Shown here piece after piece: positions 45,631-56,179 of a DNA stretch of 64,000 nt. Both the position numbers and the translations under genes were made by a program. Every line of letters starts with the position of its first letter. Positions within the stretch are counted from its first letter, which is position 1. Under the pieces are notes generated by a model. It did no database searches. It had not been told where the DNA came from and saw only the letters and a program-made list of their open reading frames with translations. The DNA is taken from assembly GCA_011799875.1 (NCBI GenBank), contig CM022301.1, forward strand, positions 13,473,570-13,537,569, written 5' to 3'. Source of the DNA: Thinopyrum elongatum (lineage: Eukaryota; Streptophyta; Magnoliopsida; Poales; Poaceae).

Positions 45631-45912
45631 CCCGAGCCAGTAGCCATGGCGAAGAGGCGATGGCATGGGCATGTGTGTGTGCGTGGTGGAGCTTCCCGTC
45701 GGCCTACGCTAACCCTAGATCGGATAGGGATGTAGGTGGGGTGCTGCAACGCATGGTGAACCTCGTACCGTGTGCGTCCGACTCCCCCACCTCTTTATGT
45801 AGCGTGGCGACAGGGGCCCACAAACCAGAGTTTGGTTGGGCGCCCCCGATCAGGGCGCGAGTCAAGAGCCCGTCGAGCCGTTGGACTCGATCGGGAGGAG
45901 ATCAACCTAACA
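45631..45912 (-). repeat. Copia B 5' LTR (alignable part)
   Basis: Collinear with 39966-40245 and ending CCTAACA (TGTTAGG on minus). Confidence 0.85.
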
Positions 45913-46847
45913 GAAATGACTGTAATGCCCCTAGACTGATATCACCATTAGCATAAAAAATACCCACTGTTAGCACATCAAGCTACTAAAAGTTGCATTC
46001 ATATCCATCCATCAATCCAAATACATCCATTCATTCACTATTAGCCCACTCACATACATCCAGCGGCTCTCCGGAGAGGCGGCTGGTCGTGGTGCGAAGG
46101 AGGTGCGGAGGACAGGAGGCGAACGCAGGTGGAGGAGAAGAGAAGGGAGAGAGGAGGTGCGGCAGCGGCAGAGGCAGCCTTGCTCGCCGGCGGGTGGCGC
46201 CAGCCGGGGAAGGGGCGCGGGACTAGTCGGGCGCGCGCGCTTGCTGTCCTCTGGCAGCAACGGCCATGGTCGGTGCCACCGCAGGTGCTCGAGGGTGGAG
46301 GAGAAGAGGAGAAGGGAGAGAGGAGGTGCGGCAGCGGCGGCGGCCTTGCTCACTGGTGGGCGGCATCGGCCGGCGACGGGGCATGGGACCAGGCAGGCGC
46401 GTGCTGTTCCTTTGCGGTGGCGCTGGATGTGCGCGCGTCGCGCCGACCGAGTGGCAATTTCCATGTAATTCGGTGCTCAAATAGGGGGTAGTCCCTGAAA
46501 ACGAATCGTTTTCTTTTGCAGGAGCTCCCACAATCACCAGAATCATGGCTAGGAGGCGATTTTTGATTGCACTATTAATTCTGCCGATTCTCAGACGGTT
46601 TTGGAGAAGCAAATCGAGTTCTTTTGCGATTGTTGATTCTCCAACAACGATTGTTGAGAATTGCGTCAAAAGAACTGGCCCTTAGTTGCCGGGCCAAACG
46701 AAAACTGGGAGCGCCATAAGTAGAATCCATTGAGATAAAGAAGAACTCGAATCGTGCATCGTGGAGGACGAATTTCGCCGTTCAATCTACTCCGACCGCC
46801 GCAAGCCTACGACGCGCTCGGTGAGAAATTTTCCAATTGCTCACACC
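45913..46847. other. GC-rich repetitive DNA without recognised gene
   Basis: After 130 AT-rich bases, a GC-rich block gives overlapping ORFs in five or six frames (45993-46669). All are rich in Arg, Gly, Ala and Pro with no domain. A tandem duplication at 46128-46404 explains them. The stretch 46610-46685 (CGAGTTCTTTTGCGATTG...AAAAGAACTGGCCC) is partly self-complementary and may be a decayed MITE. Confidence 0.45.
46128..46404. repeat. Imperfect tandem duplication, unit about 165 bp apart
   Basis: GGTGGAGGAGAAGAG...GGAGAGAGGAGGTGCGGCAG...GCCTTGCTC recurs at 46128 and 46294. The second copy has several substitutions and small indels. Confidence 0.8.
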
Positions 46848-47661
46848 CATCTACACTTGATCCCGCCAACCTCCTGGATAGTGTCTCTCGTTATATTGTT
46901 GTCATTGGCCGCACACACCATGATCAGTGCCATCCACGGACGTGAACCGGATGTTGTCAACTCTGGCATCACCTCGACGCGGTCATCGGAGTGCCGTTCC
47001 GAGGTGAACTTTTCATGTCACTTTGTTAGCATCATCCTTAGGAGTTCAGATCAGTGAGTCTCCAGTCAATCCAATCTTCGAAGCTCTCTCGCCACCACCA
47101 TGAACCGAATGTCGATCGTAGACATTAGCTTGTTCGAACAATTTCTCTTAGGTTAAGCTCATCGGAGCGGACGTCGGTGTGGCAAAGACCATAGACGCGG
47201 AGACAAGCAAGCCACGCCACGATGGCAGCAGTTATGGTACACTCGTCAAAGAAAACATCGGCGCGGCAGCGACGACGAACGCGGAGACGAGCAAGCCACG
47301 CCTCGACAACAACAGTCATGGTACACTCATCATTGCCGCTACAAACGAAAACTAACATGGTTATGGTCGAACAAGCTAATGTCGACGATCGACATTCGGT
47401 TCACAGTGGCGTCGAGAGAGTTTCGGAGATCAGATTGACTGGAGGCTCACTGATCTGAACTCCTAAGGATGAGGCTAACAAAGTGACATGGAAAGTTCAC
47501 CTCGGAACGACATTCCAATGACCGCGTCGAAGTGAAGCCGGAGTTGGCAACATTCGGTTCATGTCTGCGGATGGCACGGATCGTGGTGCGCGCGGCCAAT
47601 GACAACAATAGGATGAGGGACAATGTCTGGGAGGTTGGCGGCACCTAAATGAGTAGATGGG
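46848..47661. repeat. Long inverted-repeat (fold-back) element
   Basis: The left arm (46848-about 47140) and right arm (about 47370-47661) are reverse complements: CCCATCTAC, CGCCAACCTCC, TATTGTTGTCATTGGCCGC, GTTCCGAGGTGAAC, AGGAGTTCAGATCAGTGAG. The spacer holds a tandem duplication of GCGGAGAC(A/G)AGCAAGCCACG...ATGGTACACTC. The right arm ends exactly at the CACTA 2 insertion (GATGGG/CACTAG). Its class is uncertain; long-TIR Mutator-like or a duplicated gene fragment are both possible. Confidence 0.75.
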
Positions 47662-47689
47662 CACTAGTAGAATACAGGGCTTTGGTCCT

Positions 47690-47945
47690 AGCCAGATAAG
47701 AGTATTAGTCCCGGTCGTGTTACGAACCGGGACTAATGGGAGCATCAGTCCCGGTTCTAGAGCCTAGGATGCCGGCCGGGCCTCGGCAGGCATTAGTCCC
47801 GGTTCAAGTGGGACCTTTAGTCCCGGTTCCAGACACAAACCGGGACTAAAGGGGTTGCTCCTTTAGTCCCGGTTTGTGTCTGGAACCGGGACTAAAGGGT
47901 AGGCCTTTAGTCCCGGTTTTAGACTCAAACCGGGACTAAAGTTTT
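47690..47945. repeat. CACTA 2 5' subterminal hairpin array
   Basis: Alternating TTTAGTCCCGGTT and AACCGGGACTAAAG units (about ten) are arranged so that neighbours pair as stems, for example around 47815-47900. The same architecture as 22673-22925. Confidence 0.85.
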
Positions 47946-47946
47946 T

Positions 47947-47957
47947 CCTATATATAT
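47947..47957 (+). promoter_or_regulatory. CACTA 2 TATA box
   Basis: CCTATATATAT follows the hairpin array as in CACTA 1. The leader downstream (TGCACATGAGGTGTTCGATG and AAGATTTGTCTAGGTTTGCC) is shared. Confidence 0.6.
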
Positions 47958-48152
47958 CCACGCCCCACCCCCATCTCCTCTGTATTTTGGCCGTGGAAGG
48001 GTGGAGGTGTGGGCTACTCTAGTTTTTGCCTGTATATGCACATGAGGTGTTCGATGAAATGCCGGAGCCACACTTAAGCTTTCTCCTCTCCAAGTTCGAC
48101 CTCCAAGCTACATTTTCCCCAAGATTTGTCTAGGTTTGCCGGTGCACACCAC

Positions 48153-49801
48153 TGATGTCTACTACACAACTTGTTCTTGTAGACACGTGTTGGGCCTCCA
48201 AGTGCAGAGTTTTGTAGGACAGTAGCAATTTTCCCTCAAGTGGATGACCTAAGGTTTATCAATCCGTGGGAGGCATAGGATGAAGATAGTCTCTCTCAAG
48301 CAAACCTGCAACCAAATAACAAAGAGTCTCTTGTGTCCCCAACACACCCAATACAATGGTAAATTGTATAGGTGCACTAGTTCGGCGAAGAGATAATGAT
48401 AAAAGTGTAGTATGGATAGTAGATATGAGTTTTTGTAGTGCAAACAATAAAAAACAGCAAGGTAGTAAATAGTAAAACGGAGCACAAACGGTATTGCAAT
48501 GATAGAAAATGAGGCCTAGGATACATACTTTCACTAGTGCAATCTCTCAACAATGCTAACATAATTGGATCATATGATTATCCCTCAAAGTGCGACAAAG
48601 AATCACTCCCAAGTTCCTATTAGCGGAGAACATAAGATAGAAATTGTTTGTAGGGTACGAAACCACCTCAAAGCTATTCTTTCTGATCGATCTATTGGGC
48701 TATTCCTATAAGTGTCACAAACAGCCCTAGAGTTTGTACTAAAATAGCACCATATGACACACATCAACCAACTCTAATGTCACCTAGATACTCCAATGTC
48801 ACCACAAGTATCCGTGAGTTGATCATATGACATGCATCAAACAACTTCATAATCATAATATTCAATCCACACAAAGAACTACAAGGAGACCCCCAAAGTT
48901 TCTATCGGAGAAAAGATAATCAAAACATGCATCAACCCCTATGCATAGATTACCCCAATGTCACATCGGGAATCCGCAAGTTGAGTGCCAAAACATACAT
49001 CAAGTGGATCAATATCATACCCCATTGTCACCTCGAGTATTCATACACAAGACATATATCATGTGTTCCCAAGATTTGAATATTCAATCCAACAACAAAA
49101 CTTCAAAGGGAAAAGATTCAATTCATCACAACAATGATAGAGGGGGAAGAAACATCATATGATCCAACTATCTTAATAAAGCCCGCGATACATCAAGATC
49201 ATGACATCTCAAGATCACGAGAGAGAGAGAGAGAGATCAAACACATAGCTACGAGTACATACCCCTAGCCTCGAGGGTGAACTACTCCCTCCTCATCATG
49301 GAGGCCGCCGGGATGATGAAGATGGCCTCCGGTGATGATTTCCCCCTCCTGCAGGGTGCCGGAACGGGCTCCAGATTGGTTTTTCAAGGATACAGAGGCA
49401 TGCGGCGGTGGAGTCCATGTTCTAGGGTTATTTCTGGGGGTTTCTCTATTTATAGGATTTTTTGGCGTTGGTTTCACGCGAAGGGGAGCTACGAGTGGCC
49501 CACATGGCACCGGAACACTCCGCCCCCCTGGGGCGCGCCCCGGTTGTGTTTGCTCACCTCCTGACTCTTCTGCTCCTTCCACGAAGCTTCGGGGGTCTCT
49601 TTCCTCCTATAAAAAATCGTCAAAAAGTTTTGTTGCATTTGGAGAACTTTTATTTCTGCACAAAAAACAACACCACGGTAGTTCTGCTGAAAACAGCGTT
49701 AGTCCGGGTTAGTTCTAATCAAATCATACCAAAACCATATAGAATTGTGATAAACATGGAATGAATACTTCATAAATTATAGATACGTTGGAGACGTATC
49801 A
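48153..49801 (-). mobile_element. Gypsy solo LTR (Sabrina-like), 1649 bp
   Basis: On the minus strand it starts TGATACGTCTCCAACGTATC and ends GTTGTGTAGTAGACATCA. It is flanked by ACCAC (48148-48152) and ACCAT (49802-49806), a 5-bp duplication with one change. It splits the CACTA 2 leader, which continues on the other side with CCGTCGATCGCCCGCGCCGA as in CACTA 1. There is no internal domain. A TATA-like CCTATAAATA (minus) is near 49450. The family name is tentative. Confidence 0.85.
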
Positions 49802-50176
49802 ACCATCTACACAAGTGTTCTAAAAGGTTAGCAACTTCATCGTTTCATCTCTCACTGCTAGTTTAGCTCATTTCAAATGCCATAGAAGTAGAGTGTTTTG
49901 TGGGTTTTAGTGGAGGAGTGTATGTGGGAGTTCTTTTGATTTAGATGCACAATTTGAGCTCAAATTAACTTCTTAGAGTCTGCACATGTGTAGGGCGCCG
50001 TCCCATCCCCGTCCACACCGCCGTCGATCGCCCGCGCCGATCTCGTCACCGGCACCACCGTGGTGAGCCTCTTGTTCTTATCTTCTTTCTAAAAGAAAAA
50101 TTTCTTACTTGTATGATTTAGATAGCTACTTGTATAATTTTCTTACTTTTGTTATTGTTTGTTATTATATAGTGCC

Positions 50177-50620
50177 ATGGTTTTGGTATCCGCCCCCATT
50201 GGCTCTCGTCCGGTCTATGATTCGGATGTGGTATATTATCTTTTATAACTATTTGTTTCATTTAGTGTTTATGACAATTATGCCGACCAACGTGACATAG
50301 ATGTTTTTATCTAGGAGGTATGTGAACCGGAAATTCCAACCGACCCTCTTGTCGAGAGGTTAAATTTAGTTCAAAAGGAAATCAATTATTTTAAAGAAAA
50401 ATTGAAAAGAATTGAAGAGGAGAAGATGAAATTGGTGTTGCATGTTGCTGATGTCGTCGATGATCACAAGATGCAGATGGATGCAATGCGCTTGAAGATT
50501 AGAAAGATTAGAAAATATGCCATTGATAATGAGGCTTGGTATCATTATGCTTTTGGATCAATTGTTACCTTAGTTGCGATTATGATCGCATTTGTTGTTG
50601 CATTGAAATGTTTTACATAG
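50177..50620 (+). pseudogene. Coiled-coil / membrane-anchored protein of CACTA 2
   Basis: A 147-codon frame starts at ATG 50177 (MVLVSAPIGSRPVYDSDVVY) and runs in one frame to the stop at 50618, with two in-frame stops (TAA at codon 24, TAG at codon 46). The C-terminal part is clean: a charged coiled coil (VERLNLVQKEINYFKEKLKR, continuing to about codon 120) and a hydrophobic segment SIVTLVAIMIAFVVALKCF near the end, predicted as a tail anchor. I recall this as a recurrent hypothetical protein in Triticeae CACTA elements; function is unknown. It sits just upstream of TNP2, same strand. Confidence 0.6.
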
Positions 50621-50847
50621 TTGTATGTTAGTTTCAATGTATGTTTTAATTAGATGCTCTAGAGAGCCGTATGTTGTTCTATGAGAACTATGTATGAAAT
50701 TTATGTATTTATTTTTTCAGTAATAACATTTGATCATGACTGTACTTTGGTTTTAATGTGATGATGAACTTGTATTGATTTGGTCACTTCTCTATTCATG
50801 ATGTTCTGTAATGGTTTTTGATATACTTAATTATATAATGCACGCAG

Positions 50848-51785
50848 ATGAACCGGCAATGGATGTGTGGTGGCCGATGCACGTCCGACTACATTGAGGG
50901 CCTGCATAATTTTCTCGAAGTGACTGAGGCAAACAAGCAGAATGGTTTTATGTATTGTCCATGTACTGTCCGTGGTAATACGAAGGATTACTCTTCCTCA
51001 AAAACCCTTCACGTCCACCTGCTTGAGAAGGTTTTCATGCCACACTATAATGTTTGGACCAAGCACGGAGAAAGAGGGGTTATGATGGAAGACAACGAAG
51101 AAGAAGAGGATGATGATAATTATCATCGTATGTACTCTGAACACAGTGATACTGCAACGGGGAAAGCTGAAGATCAAGAGGCACCAGACGATGTGCCCGC
51201 TGATGATCTTCGCCGGGTCATTGTTGATGCATAGAGAGAATGAGAAAGTGAAAAGGAGAAGTTGAAGTTCGATCGCATGTTATAGGATCACAAAAAATGG
51301 TTATACCCAAATTGCAAAGATGGCAACACAAAGCTCGGTACCACACTGGAATTGATGGAATGGAAGGCAAAGAATGGTTTATCTGACAAGGGATTTGAGA
51401 AGTTACTGAAAATAATGAAGAAGAAGCTTCCAAAGGATAACAAATTGCCTGATAGTACGTATGAAGCAAAGAAGGTTCTCTGCCCTCTAGGTTTAGAGGT
51501 GCAGAAGATACATGCATGCCCTAATGTCTGCATCCTCTACCATGGTGAGGAGTATGAGAATTTGAATGCATGCCCAGTATGCGGTGCATTGCGGTATAAG
51601 ATCAGACGAGATGACCCTAGTGATGTTGAGGGCGAGCGCCCCAAGAAGAGGGATCCTCCCAAGGTGATGTGGTATGCTCCTATAATACCACGGTTGAAAC
51701 ATTTGTTCAGAAACAAAGAGCATGCCAAGTTGTTGCGATGGCACAAAGAAGACCGTAAAAAAGACGGGAAGTTGAGAGTACCCGC
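50848..51785 (+). pseudogene. TNP2 transposase, N-terminal part
   Basis: The start ATG is at 50848. Residues 1-75 match the transposase-associated domain (PF13963 type): MNRQWMCGGRCTSDYIEGLH, CPCTVRGNTKDY, LLEKVFMPHYNVWTKHGE. An acidic linker (EDNEEEEDDD) follows, then three in-frame stops between 51232 and 51285. The frame reopens with the start of the Transposase_21 region: YPNCKDGNTKLGTTLEL, LPKDNKLPDSTYEAKKVLCP, CILYHGEEYENLNACPVCGA, and KHLFRNKEHAKLLRWHKED. It is cut at VPA by the Athila-like insertion and continues at 60133 in the same frame. Confidence 0.9.
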
Positions 51786-53387
51786 TACTACTTCTTGAGC
51801 TTGCGTTGGTTTTTCCCTTGAAGAGGAAAGGGTGATGCAGCAAAGTAGAGATAAGTATTTTCCTTAGTTTGAGAACCAAGGTATCAATCCAGTAGGAGAC
51901 AACGCACAAAGCACCGAATACCTGCACAAACAATCAAACAACTTGCACCCAACGCGATAAAGGGGTTGTCAATCCCTTCACGGTTATTTGCAGAAGTGAG
52001 ATCTGATAGAGATAGATAAACGATAAAGTAAATATTTTTGGTATTTTTCTTTTATAGATCAGAAAGTAAAAGATTGTAAAATAGTAGATCGGAAACTTGT
52101 ATGATGAAATGTAGAAGATTATATGATGGAAAATAGACTCGGGGGCCATAGGTTTCACTAGAGGCTTCTCTCAAGATAGAAAATAATACGGTGGGTGAAC
52201 AAATTACTGCCGAGCAATTGATAGAAAAGAGCAAAGTTATGACGATATCTAAGGCAATGATCATGAATATAGTCATCACTTCCGTGTCAAGTAGACCAAA
52301 ACAATTCTGCATCTACTAATATTACTCCACACATTGACCGCTATCCAGCATGCATCTAGAGTATTAAGTTCATAAAGAACGGAGTAACGCATTAAGTAAG
52401 ATGACATGATGTAGAGGAATTAACTCAAGCAATATGATGAAAACCCCATCTTTTTATCCTCGATGGCAACAATACAATACGTGCCTTGCTGCCCCTACTG
52501 TCACTGGGAAAGGACACCACAAGATTGAACCCAAAGCTAAGCACTTCTCCCATTGCAAGAAAAACCAATCTAGTTGGCCAAACCAAACCGATAGTTCGAA
52601 GAGAATTACAAAGATATCAAATAATGCATATAAGAATTCAGAGAAGATTCAAATAATATCCATAGATAAGCTGATCATAAATCCACAATTCATCGGATCT
52701 CGGCAAACACACCGCAAAAAAGTATTACATCGAATAGATCTCCAAGAACATCAAGGAGAACATGTTATTGAGAATCAAAGAGGGAGAAGAAGCCATCTAG
52801 CTACTAGCTATGGACCCGTATGTCTGTGGTAAACTACTCACGCTTCATCAGAAGGGCAATGGTATTGATGTAGAAGCCCTCCGTGATCGAATCCCCCTTC
52901 GACAGGGTGCCGGAAAAGGTCCCTAGATGGGATCTCATGGGTACAGAAGGTTGCGGCGATGGAAAAGTCTTTTCGTGGATGCCTCTGTTGGTTTGGGGAT
53001 ATATGAGTATATGTAGGCGAAAGAATTAGGTCAGGAGGTGCACGAGGGGCCCACAAGGGTGGGGGGCGCGCCCTACCGCCATGGGCGCGCCCTCCGTCCT
53101 TGTGGTCGCCTCGTGGCTCCTCCGACTTCATCTCCAAGTCTCCTGGTTTCCTTCTGGTCGAAGAAAAATCATCGTCAAAGTTTTATTCCGTTTGGACTCC
53201 GTTTGGTATTCCTTTTCTGCGAAACTCAAAAACAAGGGAAAAAACAGAAACTGGCACTGGGCTCTAGGTTAATAGGTTAGTCCCAAAAATAATATAAAAT
53301 GGCATATTAATGCATATAAAACATGCAAAATAGATAATATAATAGCAGGGAACAATAAAAAATTATAGATACGTTGGAGACGTATCA
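51786..53387 (-). repeat. Athila-like 3' LTR (1602 bp)
   Basis: Starts TACTACTTCTTGAGC on plus, where the other LTR has TGCTACTTCTTG, so the terminal dinucleotide is mutated and a few bases differ; ends GACGTATCA. Matches 58523-60127 throughout with scattered substitutions. Confidence 0.92.
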
Positions 53388-56179
53388 AGCATTCCCAAGC
53401 TTAATTCCTGCTCGTCCTCGAGTAGGTAAATGATAAAAACATAATTTTTGATGTGGAATGCTACCTAACATATTTATCCATGTAATTTTCTTTATTGTGG
53501 CATGAATGTTCAGATCCATAAGATTCAAAACAAAAGTTTAATATTGACATAAAAACAATAATACTTAAAGCATACTAACAAGGCAATTATGTCTTCTCAA
53601 AATAACATGGCCAAAGAAAGCTTATCCCTACAAAATCATATAGTCTGGCTATGCTCCATCTTCATCACACAAAATACTCAAATCATGCACAACCCCGATG
53701 ACAAGCCAAGCAATTGTTTCATACTTTTGACGTTCTCAAACCTTTTCAACTTTCACGCAATACATGAGCGTGAGCCATGGACATAGCACTATAGGTGGAA
53801 TAGAATATGGTTGTGGAGAAGACAAAAAGAGGGAGATAGTCTCACATCAACTTGGCGTATCAACGGGCTATGGAGATGCCCATCAATAGATATCAATGTG
53901 AGTGAGTAGGGATTGCCATGCAAGGGATGCACTAGAGCTATAAGTGTACGAAAGCTCAAAAAGAAAACTAAGTGGGTGTGCATCCAACTTGCTTGCTCAT
54001 GAAGACCTAGGGCAATTTGAGGATGCCTATCGTTGGAATATACAAGCCAAGTTCTATAATGAAAAATTCCCACTAGTATATGAAAGTGACAACATAGGAG
54101 ACTCTCTATCATGAAGATCATGGTGCTACTTTGAAGCACAAGTATGGAAAAAGGATAGTAACATTGCCCCTTCTCTCTTTGTCTCTCTTTTTTTTTCTTT
54201 TTTTTCTCTTTTTTTCCCTTTTTTTTCTTTCTTTTTTTTTCTTTGGCCTCTTTTTTTATTTCCTCACATGGGACAATTCTCTAATAATGAAGATCATCAT
54301 ACTTCTATTTACTTACAACTCAAAAAAATTACAACTCGATACTAGAACAAAATATGACTCTATATGAATGCCTCCAGCGGTGTACCGGGATGTGCAATGA
54401 ATCGAGAGTGACATGTATGAAAAAATTATGAATGGTGGCTTTGCCACAAATACGATGTCGACTACATGATCATGCAAAGCAATATGACAATGATGATGCA
54501 TGTCATAGTAAACGGAACGGTGGAAAGTTGCATGGCAATATATCTAGGAATGGCTATGAAAATGCCATAATAGGTAGGTATGGTGGCTGTTTTGAGGAAG
54601 GTGTATGGTGGGAGTATGGTACCGGCGAAAGTTGTGTGGTACAAGAGAGGCTAGCAATGGTGAAAGGGTGAGAGTGCGTATAATCCATGGACTCAGCATT
54701 AGTCATAAAGAACTCACATACTTATCGCAAAAATCTATTAGTCATCGAAAAAAAGTACTACGCGCATGCTCCTAGGGGGATAGATTGGTAGGAAAAGACC
54801 ATCGCTCGTCCCCGACAACCACTCATAAGGAAGGCAATCAAAAAATATCTCATGCTCCAACTTTGTTACATAACGGTTCACCATACGTGCATGCTACGGG
54901 ACTCACAAACCTTAACACAAGTATTTCTCAAATTCACAATTACTCACTAGCATGACTCTAATATCACCATCTTTATATCTCAAAACAATCATAAGGAATC
55001 AAACTTCTCATAGTATTCAATGCACTTTATATGAAAGTTTTTATTATATCCCTCTTGGATGCCTATCATATTAGGACTAAATTTATAACCAAAGCAAATT
55101 ACCATGCTGTTTAAAGACTCTCAAAATAATATAAGTGAAGCATGAGAGTTCAATAATTTCTACAAAATAAAGCCACCGCCGTTCTCTAAAAAGATATAAG
55201 TGAAGCACTAGAGCAAAATTGCCTAGCTCAAAAGATATAAGTGAAGCACAAAGAGTATTCTAATAAATCACGATTCATGCATGTCCCACTAAAAAGGTGT
55301 GTACAGCAAGGATGACTGTGGCAAACTAAAAAGAAAAGAATCAAATTATACAAGCCGCTCCAAGCAAAACACATATCATGTGGTGAATAAAAATATAGCC
55401 TCAAGTAAAGTTACCGATAGACGAAGACGAAAGAGGGGATGCCTTCGGGGCATCCCCAAGCTTAGGCTCTTGGTTGTCCTTGAATATTACCTTGGGGTGC
55501 CTTGGGCATCCCCAAGCTTAGGCTCTTGCCACTCCTTATTCCATAGTCCATCAAATCCTTACCCAAAACTTGAAAACTTCACAACACAAAACTCAACAGA
55601 AAATCTCATAAGCTCCGCTAGTATAAGAAAATAAATCACCACTTTGGTACTATTGTGAACTCATTCTTTATTTATATTGGTGTAATATCTACTGTATTCC
55701 AACTTTTCCATGGTTCATACCCCCCGATACTACCCATAGATTCATCAAAATAAGCAAACAACACAAAGAAAACAGAATCTGTCAAAAACAGAACAGTCTG
55801 CGAAGATCCAAATTGTTCTAATAATTATGTAACTCCCAAAGTTCTGAACACTGAGGAAAATAGACGAAATTTGTATATAAATATCTTATAAAAAATTCAG
55901 GGTTTTTCAATGCTCCAGTGAATTATTAAAATTCTGAGACTGGACGCAAAAGTTTCTGTTTTTCAGCAAGATCAAATCAACTATCACCGTAAGCCATCCC
56001 AATGGTCTTACTTGGCACAAACACTAATTAAAACATATAACCACGTCCAACCAGAGGCTAGATGAATTATTTATTGCAAAACAGAACCCAAAAAAGCAAA
56101 AACAAAAATAAAATTGGGTTGCCTCCCAACAAGCGCTATTGTTTAACGCCCTTAGCTAGGCATAAAAACACGAATAGAT
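53388..56179. other. Athila-like non-coding internal region
   Basis: About 2.8 kb between the gag-protease stop and the 3' LTR, where an autonomous relative would have pol. No RT, RNase H or integrase motif is readable on either strand. It includes a pyrimidine tract (54178-54250) and a doubled GCATCCCCAAGCTTAGGCTC motif (55451-55470 and 55507-55526). Bases 53388-53402, read on minus, give AGCTTGGGAATGCT next to the LTR, the likely polypurine tract. Confidence 0.8.
54178..54250. repeat. T/C-rich low-complexity tract
   Basis: Runs of T broken by C; low complexity, no coding meaning. Confidence 0.9.

Larger units (their letters stand above)
39966..45912 (-). mobile_element. Copia LTR retrotransposon B
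   Basis: On the minus strand from 45912: LTR starting TGTTAGGTTGATCTCC, leader, gag (44680), protease, integrase, RT/RNase H, polypurine tract, then the 3' LTR. Domain order is Copia. The LTR parts I can align are about 280 bp. The flank on the right is GAAAT; a matching left TSD was not found, because homology stops at 39966. Several stops and an active-site mutation in RT show it is inactive, though long open stretches remain. Confidence 0.88.

Noticed and set aside
45088..45749. Proteins of 215 and 169 residues on opposite strands
   Set aside because: Generated by the AG microsatellite and GC-rich leader of Copia B; runs of RERERE and SLSLSL are the signature of the repeat.
45993..46669. 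Cluster of ORFs up to 150 codons in six frames
   Set aside because: Produced by an imperfect tandem duplication of GC-rich DNA; no motif and no consistent frame.
52434..52832. 132-codon ORF that recurs at 59175-59573
   Set aside because: The recurrence is due to the two LTRs of the Athila-like element; it sits inside LTR sequence and has no domain.
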